A stretch of 64,000 nt of DNA from Azospirillum canadense (GCF_025961225.1 NZ_JAOQNG010000001.1:2390001-2454000), one strand, 5' to 3'. Positions 17,919 to 29,289 are shown, counted from the first letter of the stretch. The notes: generated by a model not told the origin, from the letters alone. Numbers and translations: made by a program.

Positions 17919-18311
17919 TCACCAGCTGCTGTTGGAGGTCGAGAAGTTCAGGGCGCTGACGGTGTTGTTCTTGTCGTACTGCACCATCAGGGCCTCGCTC
18001 TGGACCTGCTTGCGCCGGTAGCTCGTGAACGTGTGCGAGTACAGCTGGCTCGACGTTCCTTCCGAACTCGAGGAGTTGGTCGTCGGGGCGCCCAGGACCT
18101 GCATCACCTGCGACTTCGGCGTTCCCTTCGGGAACATGGCGTTGACCGTGGCCTCGCTCGCACCGGACAGAACCATGGGCCCCTGGTGCTTGTCGGCCAA
18201 CGCCCCACCGGGGTTGTACATGCTCTGCTCGTCGTACATCGGCACCGGGACGCAGCCCGCAACAGCGATGAAAGACGCGGCAAGGGCAACAAGGGCAATG
18301 GATTTCTTCAT
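17919..18311 (-). CDS. SmpA/OmlA (BamE)-like lipoprotein
   Basis: 130 residues from ATG 18311, preceded by GGGGGTG; an ATG nine codons upstream is less likely. The signal peptide ends in the lipobox VAGC, so the mature protein should be lipid-anchored. FPKGTPKSQVMQVLGAPTT is the helix-turn of the SmpA/OmlA fold, and QLYSHTFTSYRRK...LMVQYDKNNTVSALNFST forms its beta strands. Such proteins include BamE of the outer-membrane assembly complex, but this one could be a paralogue. A Ser-rich stretch lies in the middle. Confidence 0.8.
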   Translation of the reverse strand: MKKSIALVALAASFIAVAGCVPVPMYDEQSMYNPGGALADKHQGPMVLSGASEATVNAMFPKGTPKSQVMQVLGAPTTNSSSSEGTSSQLYSHTFTSYRRKQVQSEALMVQYDKNNTVSALNFSTSNSSW

Positions 18312-18504
18312 ATCGGCACCCCCTATCCAATTCTTCACGAGGTTCGGACGCCCCTGGTCCCGCGTCGCGACTCCACAATTGGCATAGAAGCACCACTATC
18401 GATTTTTCACAACGATTTTACAGCTGTTTCCAGAGTAAAAACACCGCAACCGACCCGTCACTCTTGCGTTTGAACTCCGCAATGCTTGGCTGTGTGCCTT
18501 TTGA

Positions 18505-20217
18505 TCACGCCGCACCCCCAGCATTGCCGCGGCGTTCCGCCTCCTCGTCCAGCAGGGCCTTGCGGGACAGCTTGCCGATCATCGTCTTGGGCAGCTGGTC
18601 GCGGAACTCGATCACCTTGGGCATTTCGATGGGCGACAGCTTGTCTTTCAGGAAGTCGATCAGTTCGTCGCGAGTCAGGGTCTTCCCCTCGTCCACGCGG
18701 ATGTAGGCCTTGACCGTCTGGCCGCGGTATTCGTCGGGCAGGCCGGCCACCACGCATTCGGCCACGGCCGGGTGCAGATAGATCGCCTCCTCCACGTTGC
18801 GCGGGTAGACGTTGAAGCCGCTGCACAGGATCATGTCCTTGATGCGGTCCACGATGAAGGTGTAGCCGTCCTCGTCCATGTAGCCGACGTCGCCGGTGTG
18901 CAGGCGCCCGTCGATCAGGGTCATGGCGGTCTCCTCAGGCTTCTTCCAATAGCCCTGCATCACCTGCGGGCCGCGGATGCAGACCTCCCCCTTCTCGCCG
19001 GGCAGCAGGACGCGGCGCGGTTCCTCCAGGCTGACGATCTCGATCACCGTGCCGGGCAGCGGCAGGCCGATGGATCCTGCCTTGCCCGGCGCGGTCATCG
19101 GGTTGCCGGTGGCAACGGGCGAGGATTCCGACAGGCCGTAGCCTTCCACCAGCACGCAGCCGGTCGCCCGCTCGAAAGCCTGCTTCACCTCCACCGGCAG
19201 GGGCGCGCCGCCGGAGAAGCAGTAGCGGATGCAGGAGAGGTCGTAGTTTGCCAAGTGCCGGTGGTGGTTGATGGCGGTGTAGATGGTCGGCACCGCGGGG
19301 AACAGGGTCGGCCGCTTCTTGTGGATCGTCTGCATCACCTCGTCCAGGTTGAAGCGCGGCAGCATGACGATCTCCGCCCCGAACCGGATGCTGAGGTTCA
19401 TCACCACCGTCATGGCGAAGACGTGGAAGAAGGGCAGCACGCCCAGCATCCGCTCCTCGCCCGGCTTGGCGCCGACGAACCACAGCCGGCACTGCTCCGT
19501 GTTGGCGGTGAGGTTGGCGTGGGTCAGCATCGCCCCCTTCGGCACGCCGGTCGTCCCGCCGGTGTATTGCAGGACGGCGATGTCCTTGGCCGGATCGACC
19601 GGCACGGGCTGCGGCCGCCCGTCGTTGGCGACCAATTGCTTGAAGGGCAGGTGCCGGTCGTCCGTGGGGATGCGCGCCACCTCCGCCCGCTTGGCGATTG
19701 GGAACAGCCAGTTCTTCGGGAAGGGCAGGATGTCCGCCATCGGGCAGACGACCAGCCGCTTCAGCCGCGATTCGGCCAGCATGCGGGCCATCTTGTCGTA
19801 GAGAACCTTGAGGTCCAGGGTGACCATCATCTCCACGCCGCTGTCGGCGATCTGGTGCTGCAGCTCCCGCTCCGCGTAGAGGGGGTTGAAGTTCACCACG
19901 ATGCCGCCGGCCTTCAGCACGGCGAAGAAGCAGATCACGTAGTAAGGAGTGTTCGGCAGGAACAGGCCGACGCGCACGCCCTTCCCCACCCCGGCGGCCT
20001 GGAAACCCTTGGCCGCGCGATCCACCAGCGCGGCGATCTCCCCATAGCTGCTGCGCTTGCCCAGGAAATCGAGCATCGGCCGTGTGGCGAAGCGGGTCGC
20101 CGATTCGTCGAGCAGGGCCGTCAAGGGTTGCGCCGGCAGCGGCGCGTTCCAGTCCACCTCAGGCGGATAGCCGCGTTCCCAGAGATGCTCCGACAGGTTG
20201 CGGGCCGCTTCACCCAT
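18505..20217 (-). CDS. Long-chain fatty-acid-CoA ligase (AMP-forming)
   Basis: 570 residues from ATG 20217 with GAGGGAGAA upstream; the frame continues upstream but without coding character. The adenylate-forming motifs are present: LQYTGGTTGVPKGAML (P-loop-like), VLVEGYGLSESSP, and YMDEDGYTFIVDRIKDMI followed by SGFNVYPRNVEE. The C-terminal catalytic Lys lies in LPKTMIGKLSRKAL. It activates long-chain fatty acids to acyl-CoA for beta-oxidation or lipid synthesis; FadD-like. It is divergent from the cold-shock gene with about 260 bases between. Confidence 0.93.
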   Translation of the reverse strand: MGEAARNLSEHLWERGYPPEVDWNAPLPAQPLTALLDESATRFATRPMLDFLGKRSSYGEIAALVDRAAKGFQAAGVGKGVRVGLFLPNTPYYVICFFAVLKAGGIVVNFNPLYAERELQHQIADSGVEMMVTLDLKVLYDKMARMLAESRLKRLVVCPMADILPFPKNWLFPIAKRAEVARIPTDDRHLPFKQLVANDGRPQPVPVDPAKDIAVLQYTGGTTGVPKGAMLTHANLTANTEQCRLWFVGAKPGEERMLGVLPFFHVFAMTVVMNLSIRFGAEIVMLPRFNLDEVMQTIHKKRPTLFPAVPTIYTAINHHRHLANYDLSCIRYCFSGGAPLPVEVKQAFERATGCVLVEGYGLSESSPVATGNPMTAPGKAGSIGLPLPGTVIEIVSLEEPRRVLLPGEKGEVCIRGPQVMQGYWKKPEETAMTLIDGRLHTGDVGYMDEDGYTFIVDRIKDMILCSGFNVYPRNVEEAIYLHPAVAECVVAGLPDEYRGQTVKAYIRVDEGKTLTRDELIDFLKDKLSPIEMPKVIEFRDQLPKTMIGKLSRKALLDEEAERRGNAGGAA

Positions 20218-20478
20218 GCGCTTCTCCCTCGTCGTTCTTTGTGCGTCCTTTTTTAACCGGCGCCCCGGACGCGGGGTTTTGCGCCGATTGTAACCGCTCT
20301 TCGGGCGAAATGGTCCGCCAAGTTCGGGGCCGCAAGGCCGGCGGACGACCGCGACGGGCACCGCCGCCGGTGGTTGACGGAAAATTACGCTGGTGACCCT
20401 ATTGTTGATGTGGCTAAATTCTTCGCGGCGGGCCCGCCGGCGGGAAGCACCGGGACGGATCGGCATCGCCGGAGCGGC

Positions 20479-21060
20479 ATGACCGCGCGCGATGCCCTGG
20501 CCGAAGGATGTCAGCCCTTGTCCCGGTACGACCCAACCCCGCCCTTCTCCGGACCATCGCTCAGCGAAGGCGCCCGCACGCGGGCCACCGTCCGATGGTT
20601 CAACGCCACCAAGGGATTCGGCTTCGTGTCGCCGGAGGACGGGACGGGGGACGCCTTCCTCCACATTTCCGTCCTGAACCGCATCGGCCGGCATGAGATC
20701 GGCGATGGGGCGGAACTGCTGTGCCAGATCCTGCCCGGCGGCAAGGGCCCGCAGGTCGCCCACATCCTGGAGGTGGTGAGCGAGGGCGTGGTCGGCGGGG
20801 CCGGCCAGCAGCCGCCGGCGGCAGACCGGCGCGCAGCATCCACCGGGCCGGAGACGGAGGTCACCGGGACCGTGAAGTGGTTCAAGCCGGAGCAGGGCTT
20901 CGGTTTCGTGACCGCCGACGACGGCGCCAAGGACGTGTTCGTGCACAAGAGCGTGCTGCGCCGCTGCAACCTGCTGGAGCTGGCGACCGGCCAGCGCGTG
21001 CACCTGCGGGTGCGGGAGGCGCCGAAGGGCCGCGAGGCCTCCTGGGTCGTCCTGCTGTAG
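20479..21060 (+). CDS. Double cold-shock-domain protein
   Basis: 193 residues from ATG 20479; TTG at 20374 would extend it by 35 residues and cannot be excluded. Two cold-shock domains are visible: ATVRWFNATKGFGFVSPEDG with DAFLHISVL near the middle, and TGTVKWFKPEQGFGFVTADDG with DVFVHKSVL near the end, joined by a Gly/Pro/Ala linker. Each has RNP1 (KGFGFV, QGFGFV) and RNP2 (FLHIS, FVHKS). Tandem CSD proteins bind single-stranded RNA or DNA and are common in alphaproteobacteria. The stop lies 12 bases before cheD. Confidence 0.9.
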   Translation: MTARDALAEGCQPLSRYDPTPPFSGPSLSEGARTRATVRWFNATKGFGFVSPEDGTGDAFLHISVLNRIGRHEIGDGAELLCQILPGGKGPQVAHILEVVSEGVVGGAGQQPPAADRRAASTGPETEVTGTVKWFKPEQGFGFVTADDGAKDVFVHKSVLRRCNLLELATGQRVHLRVREAPKGREASWVVLL

Positions 21061-21071
21061 GGCCGGCCGTC

Positions 21072-21776
21072 ATGACGCGGCGCGGACTGACGCCCTTCCA
21101 GCAAACCGGCGGCGATTTTGCCGGAAACGCCGACCGGCGCGCCCCCAGGGCGGATGGGCTGCGGGCGGATGGGCTGCGGGCGGATGGGCTGCGGGCGGAC
21201 GGCAGCTTCTTCGATCCGGAGTTCCAGGCCTATGTGGTGTCGGTGGTGCTGGGGCATCACCGCATCTCCAGCCGCGCCGACGACATGCTGGTGACCACGC
21301 TGGGATCCTGCGTCGCCGCTTGCATCCACGACCCCGTGGCGCGGGTCGGCGGCATGAACCATTTCCTGCTGCCGGGCTCGCCGGTCGGGGACGGATTCGG
21401 CGTCGCCACCCGCTACGGCAGCGTGGCGATGGAGCGGCTGATCAACGATCTGCTGGCCCGCGGCGCGCGGCGCGAGCGGCTGGAGGTGAAGCTGTTCGGC
21501 GCCGCCCGCGTCATCGACACCAGCCTGGACGTGGGCGCCGCCAACCGGGATTTCGCCCTGGACTACGTGCGGCGGGAGGGGCTGGCGCTGATCAGCGAGG
21601 ACCTGGGCGGGCCGACGGGGCGCCGCGTGCATTTCTTCCCGACCACCGGCAAGGTCTTCCGCCGCCTGCTGCGGCCGGAAACCGAACGCGAGACCGTGCA
21701 CCAGGAGCTGGATTTCCTGAAGGCGCTGAAGGGCATCGCCGTGGAAGGGGAGATGGAGCTGTTCGACCGGGGGTAG
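21072..21776 (+). CDS. cheD: Chemoreceptor glutamine deamidase CheD
   Basis: 234 residues. The catalytic triad region is clear: MLVTTLGSCVAACIHDP (Cys nucleophile), GGMNHFLLPG (His) and the later Thr/Ser positions. CheD deamidates specific glutamines of methyl-accepting chemoreceptors and can bind CheC. The first 60 residues are an unusual extension containing three RADGL repeats from a 15-bp tandem repeat. No che operon is nearby. It follows the cold-shock gene by 11 bases, so the two are probably co-transcribed. Confidence 0.93.
   Translation: MTRRGLTPFQQTGGDFAGNADRRAPRADGLRADGLRADGLRADGSFFDPEFQAYVVSVVLGHHRISSRADDMLVTTLGSCVAACIHDPVARVGGMNHFLLPGSPVGDGFGVATRYGSVAMERLINDLLARGARRERLEVKLFGAARVIDTSLDVGAANRDFALDYVRREGLALISEDLGGPTGRRVHFFPTTGKVFRRLLRPETERETVHQELDFLKALKGIAVEGEMELFDRG
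21151..21200 (+). repeat. 15-bp tandem repeat in the CheD N-terminal extension
   Basis: Three perfect copies of CGGATGGGCTGCGGG (21151-21195) and a partial fourth (CGGAC). Being a multiple of three it keeps the frame and encodes RADGL repeats. It is prone to slippage, so the linker length may vary among strains. Confidence 0.95.
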
Positions 21777-21805
21777 GCGCGGGGTGATGGCCCAACGCGA
21801 GGACT

Positions 21806-22846
21806 TCACCGCGACCGCAGCGCGTCCGCAGCCTCCATCACCATCCATTCGGCCTGGTCGCCGTCCTCACCGTCGGTGAAGACGGCGATGGTCAGGGGGA
21901 CCGGGCCGGGGACGTGGTAGGCCGTGGGAGTGCAGCCCGGGCCGCCACCGGTGTGGCCCCAGCAGGGGCCGGCCTGCGGGTCGCGCTCCACCATCAGGCC
22001 GAGGCCGTAGCCGGGCTCCACCCAGGGGCGGCCGCGCATCTGGCCGGGGACGGGCCACGACTCGGTCATGCGGGCGGCGAGGCGGGGAGCCAGCAGGTCG
22101 GTGGTGAAGAGGCCGTGCAGCAGGCGGGCGGTGTCGAGCGCGGTGGCGGCGACGACCCCGTGCGACACCCAGCCGGGGTGGTAGTGGCCGGCCACGGGGA
22201 CCGGCGGGCCGTCACCGCCCAGGTAGGGGCTGGGGGCGAGATGAAGGCCGGCGAGGTCGGCGCGGGTCGTGGGCACGCACCAGTCGGTCAGGCCGAGGGG
22301 GCCGAACAGCTCCCGCTCCAGCAGGGCGGCGAAGGACAGGCCGGAGGCGCGCTCCAGCAGGCGCTTGACCAGCAGATAGCCGATGTTGGAGTAGGAGAAT
22401 TGCTGTCCCGGCGGGGCGAAGGGTTCGTCGGCGCGGCAGCGGATGAGGAATTCGTCCTCCGTCCAGGGCTCCTCCCCGGCGCGGACGGCGGCGTGGTACT
22501 TGGGCATGCCGCCGTAATTGTAGAGCCCGGCCCGGTGCGACAGCAGGTCGGCCAGGGTCAGGCGGGCGGCGGGGGCGAAGTCCGGCAGCCAGCGGTCCAG
22601 CGGCGCGTCGAGGTCGATCGCGCCCTGCCCAGCCAAGCGCAGGGCCGCCGCGGCGGCGATGGTCTTGGTGATGCTGTAGGTCAGGAAGCGGGCGGTGGGA
22701 GGAGGAGGCGTTTCCCCCGGACGGGCAAGGCCGGTGGTCCAGGAGCGGTCGCCGGCGCAGACGGCCAGCACCGCGGTCCGGGCGGCGGTGGGGCCGGAGC
22801 CTTCATCGAGAAGGGGCGCGAGGCGCGAGGCGGCTTCATCAAACAT
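21806..22846 (-). CDS. Serine hydrolase, beta-lactamase/esterase family
   Basis: 346 residues from ATG 22846, with GAGGGGAGG upstream. Class C-type motifs are present: SITK (Ser-X-X-Lys nucleophile, in FLTYSITKTIAAAAALRL), FSYSNIGYLLVKRLLE (Tyr-Ser-Asn) and GHTGGGPGC near the C-terminus (His-Thr-Gly). This is the beta-lactamase/DD-peptidase/esterase EstB superfamily. No signal peptide is seen, so it is probably a cytoplasmic esterase or peptidase rather than a secreted beta-lactamase. It lies downstream of a terminator that separates it from ppdK. Confidence 0.88.
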   Translation of the reverse strand: MFDEAASRLAPLLDEGSGPTAARTAVLAVCAGDRSWTTGLARPGETPPPPTARFLTYSITKTIAAAAALRLAGQGAIDLDAPLDRWLPDFAPAARLTLADLLSHRAGLYNYGGMPKYHAAVRAGEEPWTEDEFLIRCRADEPFAPPGQQFSYSNIGYLLVKRLLERASGLSFAALLERELFGPLGLTDWCVPTTRADLAGLHLAPSPYLGGDGPPVPVAGHYHPGWVSHGVVAATALDTARLLHGLFTTDLLAPRLAARMTESWPVPGQMRGRPWVEPGYGLGLMVERDPQAGPCWGHTGGGPGCTPTAYHVPGPVPLTIAVFTDGEDGDQAEWMVMEAADALRSR

Positions 22847-22886
22847 TCGAACACCCTCCCCTCGCTTCGTGCACAAAAGGCAGTCC

Positions 22887-22921
22887 AAAAAGACGAAGGC
22901 CCCCGGATAGGGGGCCTTCGC
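22887..22921 (-). terminator. ppdK rho-independent terminator
   Basis: CGAAGGCCCCC and GGGGGCCTTCG form a strong stem around the loop TAT/GGATA at 22894-22920. On the minus strand it is followed by TCTTTTTGG. It begins 12 bases past the ppdK stop codon. Confidence 0.9.
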
Positions 22922-22931
22922 TCTCGTCAGG

Positions 22932-25625
<2,694 letters not shown>

Positions 25626-26294
25626 CGTGAAATCCTCGTTCACCTCTATGGTCGTCCGGCCGTCGGCTGCGCGCCTCGCCGATGGACGCGTGTCCATCTG
25701 GTATGACCGCGCAACCGCATCCGATGGTGACCTTCTATCTCCCCGCGGAAGGAGAACACAAGACGATCCGTTGCATAACGTGAACGCGGCGGTGCGCATC
25801 CGTTCTGTATAACACGGAATCCGATGTATTAACCCTGATGGGGAGGACCTGCCGAATTCGCTGGGCGCGCTTGGGCGGATCGGGCGCGGTCGCGCCTTTG
25901 CGCGCGGCGGCATCGTGACGGATTTGTGTTCGCCGCCAGTGGGTTGGCAAATTTTGTTTGTTTTCGAATGCTGGGCGGGGGATGGGGATGCCCCGGCACA
26001 GCCACCATCCAACCGGCCAACGGCGGCGCGGATCGGCCGGCCGTTTTCATGTCCCCACGGGCGGCGACCGGCTCGAACCGCGCGGTGATGACATTCCCGG
26101 CCGCCACCCATTCGGCGCCGGAGCCGAGCATTCCGGGTGCAATTCACCGCCTCAGAAACCACTGAGACGCTTGGTACATAGATATGCACTCATCAGTCGC
26201 ATTTGATCTGTGTTTGTCACCTTTCGTCATTTGAACGTGATAAATTGCTTCTGTATAGAATATCTCGCAAATAATACTACAATCGGAGGCTTCA
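25626..26294. other. Long divergent intergenic region, ppdK and lipase
   Basis: About 670 bases without a supported gene. The ppdK-proximal half is G+C rich and must carry its promoter and leader. The lipase-proximal 130 bases (26165-26294) are markedly A+T rich and contain a good sigma-70-type promoter. Several 60-100-codon frames here overlap each other and lack ribosome-binding sites. Confidence 0.6.
26231..26259 (+). promoter_or_regulatory. Sigma-70-type promoter of the lipase gene
   Basis: TTGAAC (26231-26236) and TATAGA (26254-26259) are spaced by 17 bases in an A+T-rich stretch, 36 bases upstream of ATG 26295. GGAGG precedes the start. It is one of the best promoter matches in the window. 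Confidence 0.65.
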
Positions 26295-27563
26295 ATGTCG
26301 GGAACCGCGACGGTCATCGTTTTCGTTCCGGGTACGACCGCGTCGGAACTGTACGACGGCACCACGAACGTGTGGCCGAACGTCATGAACAGCGATGACA
26401 CCATCGCCCAGAAGCTGGAGTACGCCTACGACGTGCTGAACGTCGGCAACCTGTCCGTCGGAAACGTCGTCTCCTCCTACTCGCTGTCGAGCACGGAGCA
26501 GGTCCCGTGCTATGGCAGCCTGCTCACCTACCTGACGACCGCGTCGAATTTCCAAAGCGGCACGGCCTTCACCACCTTCACCTACAACACGGCGGTGCAG
26601 ACCAACAGCACGCCGGTGCCGGTGTCCAACCTGCTGTTCTACATGGTCCCCTATGACTGGCGTCAGGACAACATGGCCTCGGCGAACTGGCTGTCCGGCG
26701 CGATCGCGTACCTGGACGCCGCCTACAAGGCGCAGGACCAAGCCTACAACCTCTACCTGGTCGGCCACAGCATGGGCGGGCTGGTTTGCCGCGGCATGCT
26801 GGAGTCCGGCATCGTCTCGTCCTCGACGAGCTGGTGGAGCAACCTGCAGTCGCTGACCACGCTGGCCACGCCGCACCTCGGCGCGCCGCTGGCCCTGTCG
26901 GCGATCCTGGGGACGCTGGCCGACGCCATGCCCCTGCCCTGGTACGCCAAGCTGTTCGTGAACTGGTTCCTGCAGGAGGCCGTGAACAGCAAGGGCTTCC
27001 CGTCCACCTACGAGCTGCTGCCGCCGGATCTGACCAGCCCGAACCAGCAACTGTTCGTGCAGGGCACCGGGGACAACGCCACGAAGCAGTACGACATCTA
27101 TGACACCAGCGAGACGGTCTTCCAGGCCGTGCTGGCGCTGAAGGGCCTCAAGACCGGCGTGCTGGCCGAGGCGAAGACCTTCTTCGGCAACCTGAACTAC
27201 ACCGCCAAGCCGCCCAAGCCTTACTATTGCTTCGCCGGCATCGATCTGGCGACCTGCGCCGACAGCGGGTCCGACTATGCCTTCACCTTCAACGGCATCG
27301 ACACGATCACGGCGCAGACCACCCAGAACAGCGGCGACAGCGTGGTTCCGGAGACCAGCGCCAGCTTCGCCACCAACGCGGCGAACGTGGCGGTGACGAC
27401 CTTCAGCGGCTACAACCACGGCTACATGGGCGGCAGCGACATGACGGACCACCCGAACGCCATCATCACCATGCTGGCGCTGGCCGGCGTGAAGGTGGTG
27501 TCGACCACCGAAGCGGTGGCGCAGGCCGCCGTGGAGAGCCCCGTCCAGGAAGTCTTCGCCTGA
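26295..27563 (+). CDS. LCAT-like alpha/beta-hydrolase (lipase/acyltransferase)
   Basis: 422 residues. The fold of lecithin:cholesterol acyltransferase-type hydrolases is recognisable: VIVFVPGTTASELYDG at the oxyanion region, MVPYDWRQD, the nucleophile elbow YLVGHSMGGLVCRGMLE, NSGDSVVPETSA with the acid, and the His in FSGYNHGYMGG. It could hydrolyse or transfer acyl chains of lipids. No signal peptide is present although the family often acts outside the cell; a C-terminal export signal or cytoplasmic role is possible. Codon G+C is lower and Thr/Asn/Ser content higher than in neighbours, which hints at transfer. Confidence 0.82.
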   Translation: MSGTATVIVFVPGTTASELYDGTTNVWPNVMNSDDTIAQKLEYAYDVLNVGNLSVGNVVSSYSLSSTEQVPCYGSLLTYLTTASNFQSGTAFTTFTYNTAVQTNSTPVPVSNLLFYMVPYDWRQDNMASANWLSGAIAYLDAAYKAQDQAYNLYLVGHSMGGLVCRGMLESGIVSSSTSWWSNLQSLTTLATPHLGAPLALSAILGTLADAMPLPWYAKLFVNWFLQEAVNSKGFPSTYELLPPDLTSPNQQLFVQGTGDNATKQYDIYDTSETVFQAVLALKGLKTGVLAEAKTFFGNLNYTAKPPKPYYCFAGIDLATCADSGSDYAFTFNGIDTITAQTTQNSGDSVVPETSASFATNAANVAVTTFSGYNHGYMGGSDMTDHPNAIITMLALAGVKVVSTTEAVAQAAVESPVQEVFA

Positions 27564-27587
27564 TCTTTTCCCCTGACCGGGGGGGTT

Positions 27588-27614
27588 GGGAAGGGCATGA
27601 TCCATGCCCTTCCC
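27588..27614. terminator. Hairpin between convergent lipase and DUF2189 genes
   Basis: GGGAAGGGCATG pairs perfectly with CATGCCCTTCCC around ATC, a 12-bp stem 25 bases after the lipase stop and 11 bases before the convergent stop. It has no T-run on either side, but its placement fits a shared bidirectional terminator. Confidence 0.6.
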
Positions 27615-27624
27615 GCACGCCCCG

Positions 27625-28503
27625 TCAGTCCGGCACCAGGCGGCGGTATAGGTGCCAGGTGCCGTGCCCCAGCACCGGCATGACGATGGCGAGGCCGACG
27701 AAGGCCGGGATCGAGCCGAGAATCAGGGCGCCGACGACGATCAGCCCCCACAGCGCCATTGGCTCCGGGTTCTTCAGGGTGGCGCGGACCGAGGTGCGGA
27801 TGGCCGTCGTCACGCCGACGCGGCGGTCGAGCAGCAATGGGAAACTGACCACGCTGATCGCCAGCACCACGGCCGCAAACAGGAAACCGACCCCGCAGCC
27901 AAGGATGATCATCGCCCAGCCTGCGCGGGTGGTGACGGTCTGGTCGAGGAAGGCGCCGAACGTGTCGGGTGCTCCGGACGCTGCGAAGGCCGGCCCGATC
28001 GTCGCCATGTAGATCAGCTGCGCCGCGACCAGCCAGAGCAGGAAGATCGCGGTCAGGATCAGCCCCATCACCAGCACCGCGCCGAAAGCCGGCGAGGCCG
28101 CCACCCCGAAGGCGTCGGCCCAGCTGACGGCGATGCCCTGCTCCCGCCGCCGGCTCATCTCGTAGAGGCCAATCGCCGCGAAGGGGCCGATCAGCGCGAA
28201 GCCAGAGGCCAGCGGGAACAGCAGGTGCAGCGCGTCGCCGTTGAACACCGCGACCGCCAGCACGAGGCCGACGACCGGGTAGATCAGGCACAGGAAGAAG
28301 ACGTCGGTGCGATAGGCCGCGAAGTCCTGGAGCCCCTTCGCCAGCGCGTCGCGCAGGTCGGCCGTGCGGATGCGGCGCACCGTGGGCTCGTAGGCGCTGC
28401 GGTCCTCGCCGGTCGGGGAGACGGCGTGGCTCGCCTCGGCCACGGCGTGCGACCAGACTTTGAAATGGGCTGCTCCCCACTCAGCCGGGTTTCGGATGGT
28501 CAT
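27625..28503 (-). CDS. DUF2189 family membrane protein
   Basis: 292 residues. After a soluble N-terminus (RRIRTADLRDALAKGLQDF) come six hydrophobic segments, with FALIGPFAAIGLYEMSRRRE and VVSFPLLLDRRVGVTTAIRTS between them, both conserved in DUF2189 proteins. Family function is unknown. The C-terminus has PVLGHGTWHLYRRLV, typical of the last helix and tail. Inner membrane. Confidence 0.85.
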   Translation of the reverse strand: MTIRNPAEWGAAHFKVWSHAVAEASHAVSPTGEDRSAYEPTVRRIRTADLRDALAKGLQDFAAYRTDVFFLCLIYPVVGLVLAVAVFNGDALHLLFPLASGFALIGPFAAIGLYEMSRRREQGIAVSWADAFGVAASPAFGAVLVMGLILTAIFLLWLVAAQLIYMATIGPAFAASGAPDTFGAFLDQTVTTRAGWAMIILGCGVGFLFAAVVLAISVVSFPLLLDRRVGVTTAIRTSVRATLKNPEPMALWGLIVVGALILGSIPAFVGLAIVMPVLGHGTWHLYRRLVPD

Positions 28504-28735
28504 GCTCGTTCCTCCCGAACAGTTCGTCCGAGGGGTCGCGCGCCTGTGTTCCTGGTTCGCTTGCTGTGGCCGGTCGCTTCAGTCCGGCGATCGGTCACGG
28601 AACCGCCGCGACCCGCCATGGGAGAGAGCATACAAATTCAAATAGGAAATGAGCAAAAAAATAAGGGTATGGCAACATCCAAAATCCCAATTCGCCACGC
28701 TTGCAAAGCGCACGATCATCTGCTTGGCAAAGCAA

Positions 28736-29002
28736 CTACCAAAGCGCCGCCAACTCAGCTGCAGCTTCACAGCCAAGCTCGATATCCACGTCTATTAACA
28801 TTTGACCACGGGCAGGTCGTGAAGGACGAGGTATTTTTAAATTCATTTCTTTTCTGAACTCCAATGCCGTGTTCAGACATTTCCGCGCGAGCACATCAAT
28901 CTCGCTTTGAAGCCGGCACGCGACCGACGCTTCCGGAAAATCCGGAAAAGTGATGGAGTAGCCCGTTTCGACCTCTTCTACGATTGCAGGATATTTTACC
29001 AT
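28736..29002 (-). CDS. HicB-like antitoxin
   Basis: 88 residues. The N-terminus VKYPAIVEEVETGYSITFPD then FPEASVACRLQSEIDVLARK is the HicB RNase-H-like fold, ending with the conserved IPRPS. It should form dimers and neutralise a toxin partner. The C-terminal 30 residues (MLIDVDIELGCEAAAELAALW) lack an obvious helix-turn-helix or ribbon DNA-binding motif. It is two bases after the stop of an upstream gene on the same strand that is not recognisably HicA. The locus is A+T rich relative to the rest. Confidence 0.8.
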   Translation of the reverse strand: MVKYPAIVEEVETGYSITFPDFPEASVACRLQSEIDVLARKCLNTALEFRKEMNLKIPRPSRPARGQMLIDVDIELGCEAAAELAALW

Positions 29003-29004
29003 GG

Positions 29005-29289
29005 TCAGATCCCCATCTTCTTAGCAGAAACACAATTCTTTAGAGCATTAAACAGGGAAGGACTACGATCGCAGAACTTCCAAATTTCAGCGTCGATTTG
29101 AGAATCTGTTAACCGAGCATGGTCGCCGGCCATAAACACGGAAAACCTCGAATCATCCACATAAATTATATTTGCACCATGAGAACGCTTCAGACGAACT
29201 CGCTCTGCGCCGAAAACACGCCGGAGGCAACCCAACAGGAGGTTGACAAATTCAGCCGCAAGAGGTTTATCAAATTGTGCAGTAAGCAA
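29005..29289 (-). CDS. Unrecognised small protein coupled to HicB
   Basis: 94 residues from a TTG at 29289, preceded by AGGAG at ideal spacing. The stop is two bases before the hicB start. The sequence has an N-terminal helix (LAAEFVNLLLGCLRRVFG), then VRLKRSHGANIIYVDDSRFSVFMAGDHARL as likely beta strands with a Ser-His, then a helix. HicA toxins are shorter and carry a G-SH-x-x-F core after a Trp; only the Ser-His is loosely similar. By position it is the candidate toxin partner. Lower G+C suggests horizontal acquisition. Confidence 0.6.
   Translation of the reverse strand: MLTAQFDKPLAAEFVNLLLGCLRRVFGAERVRLKRSHGANIIYVDDSRFSVFMAGDHARLTDSQIDAEIWKFCDRSPSLFNALKNCVSAKKMGI

Noticed and set aside
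28579..28776. 65-codon minus-strand frame overlapping the hicB 3' end
   Set aside because: It overlaps a better-supported gene and has no start site.
29005..29289. Canonical HicA toxin
   Set aside because: Too long, no GW or GSHxxF core; only a Ser-His is similar.
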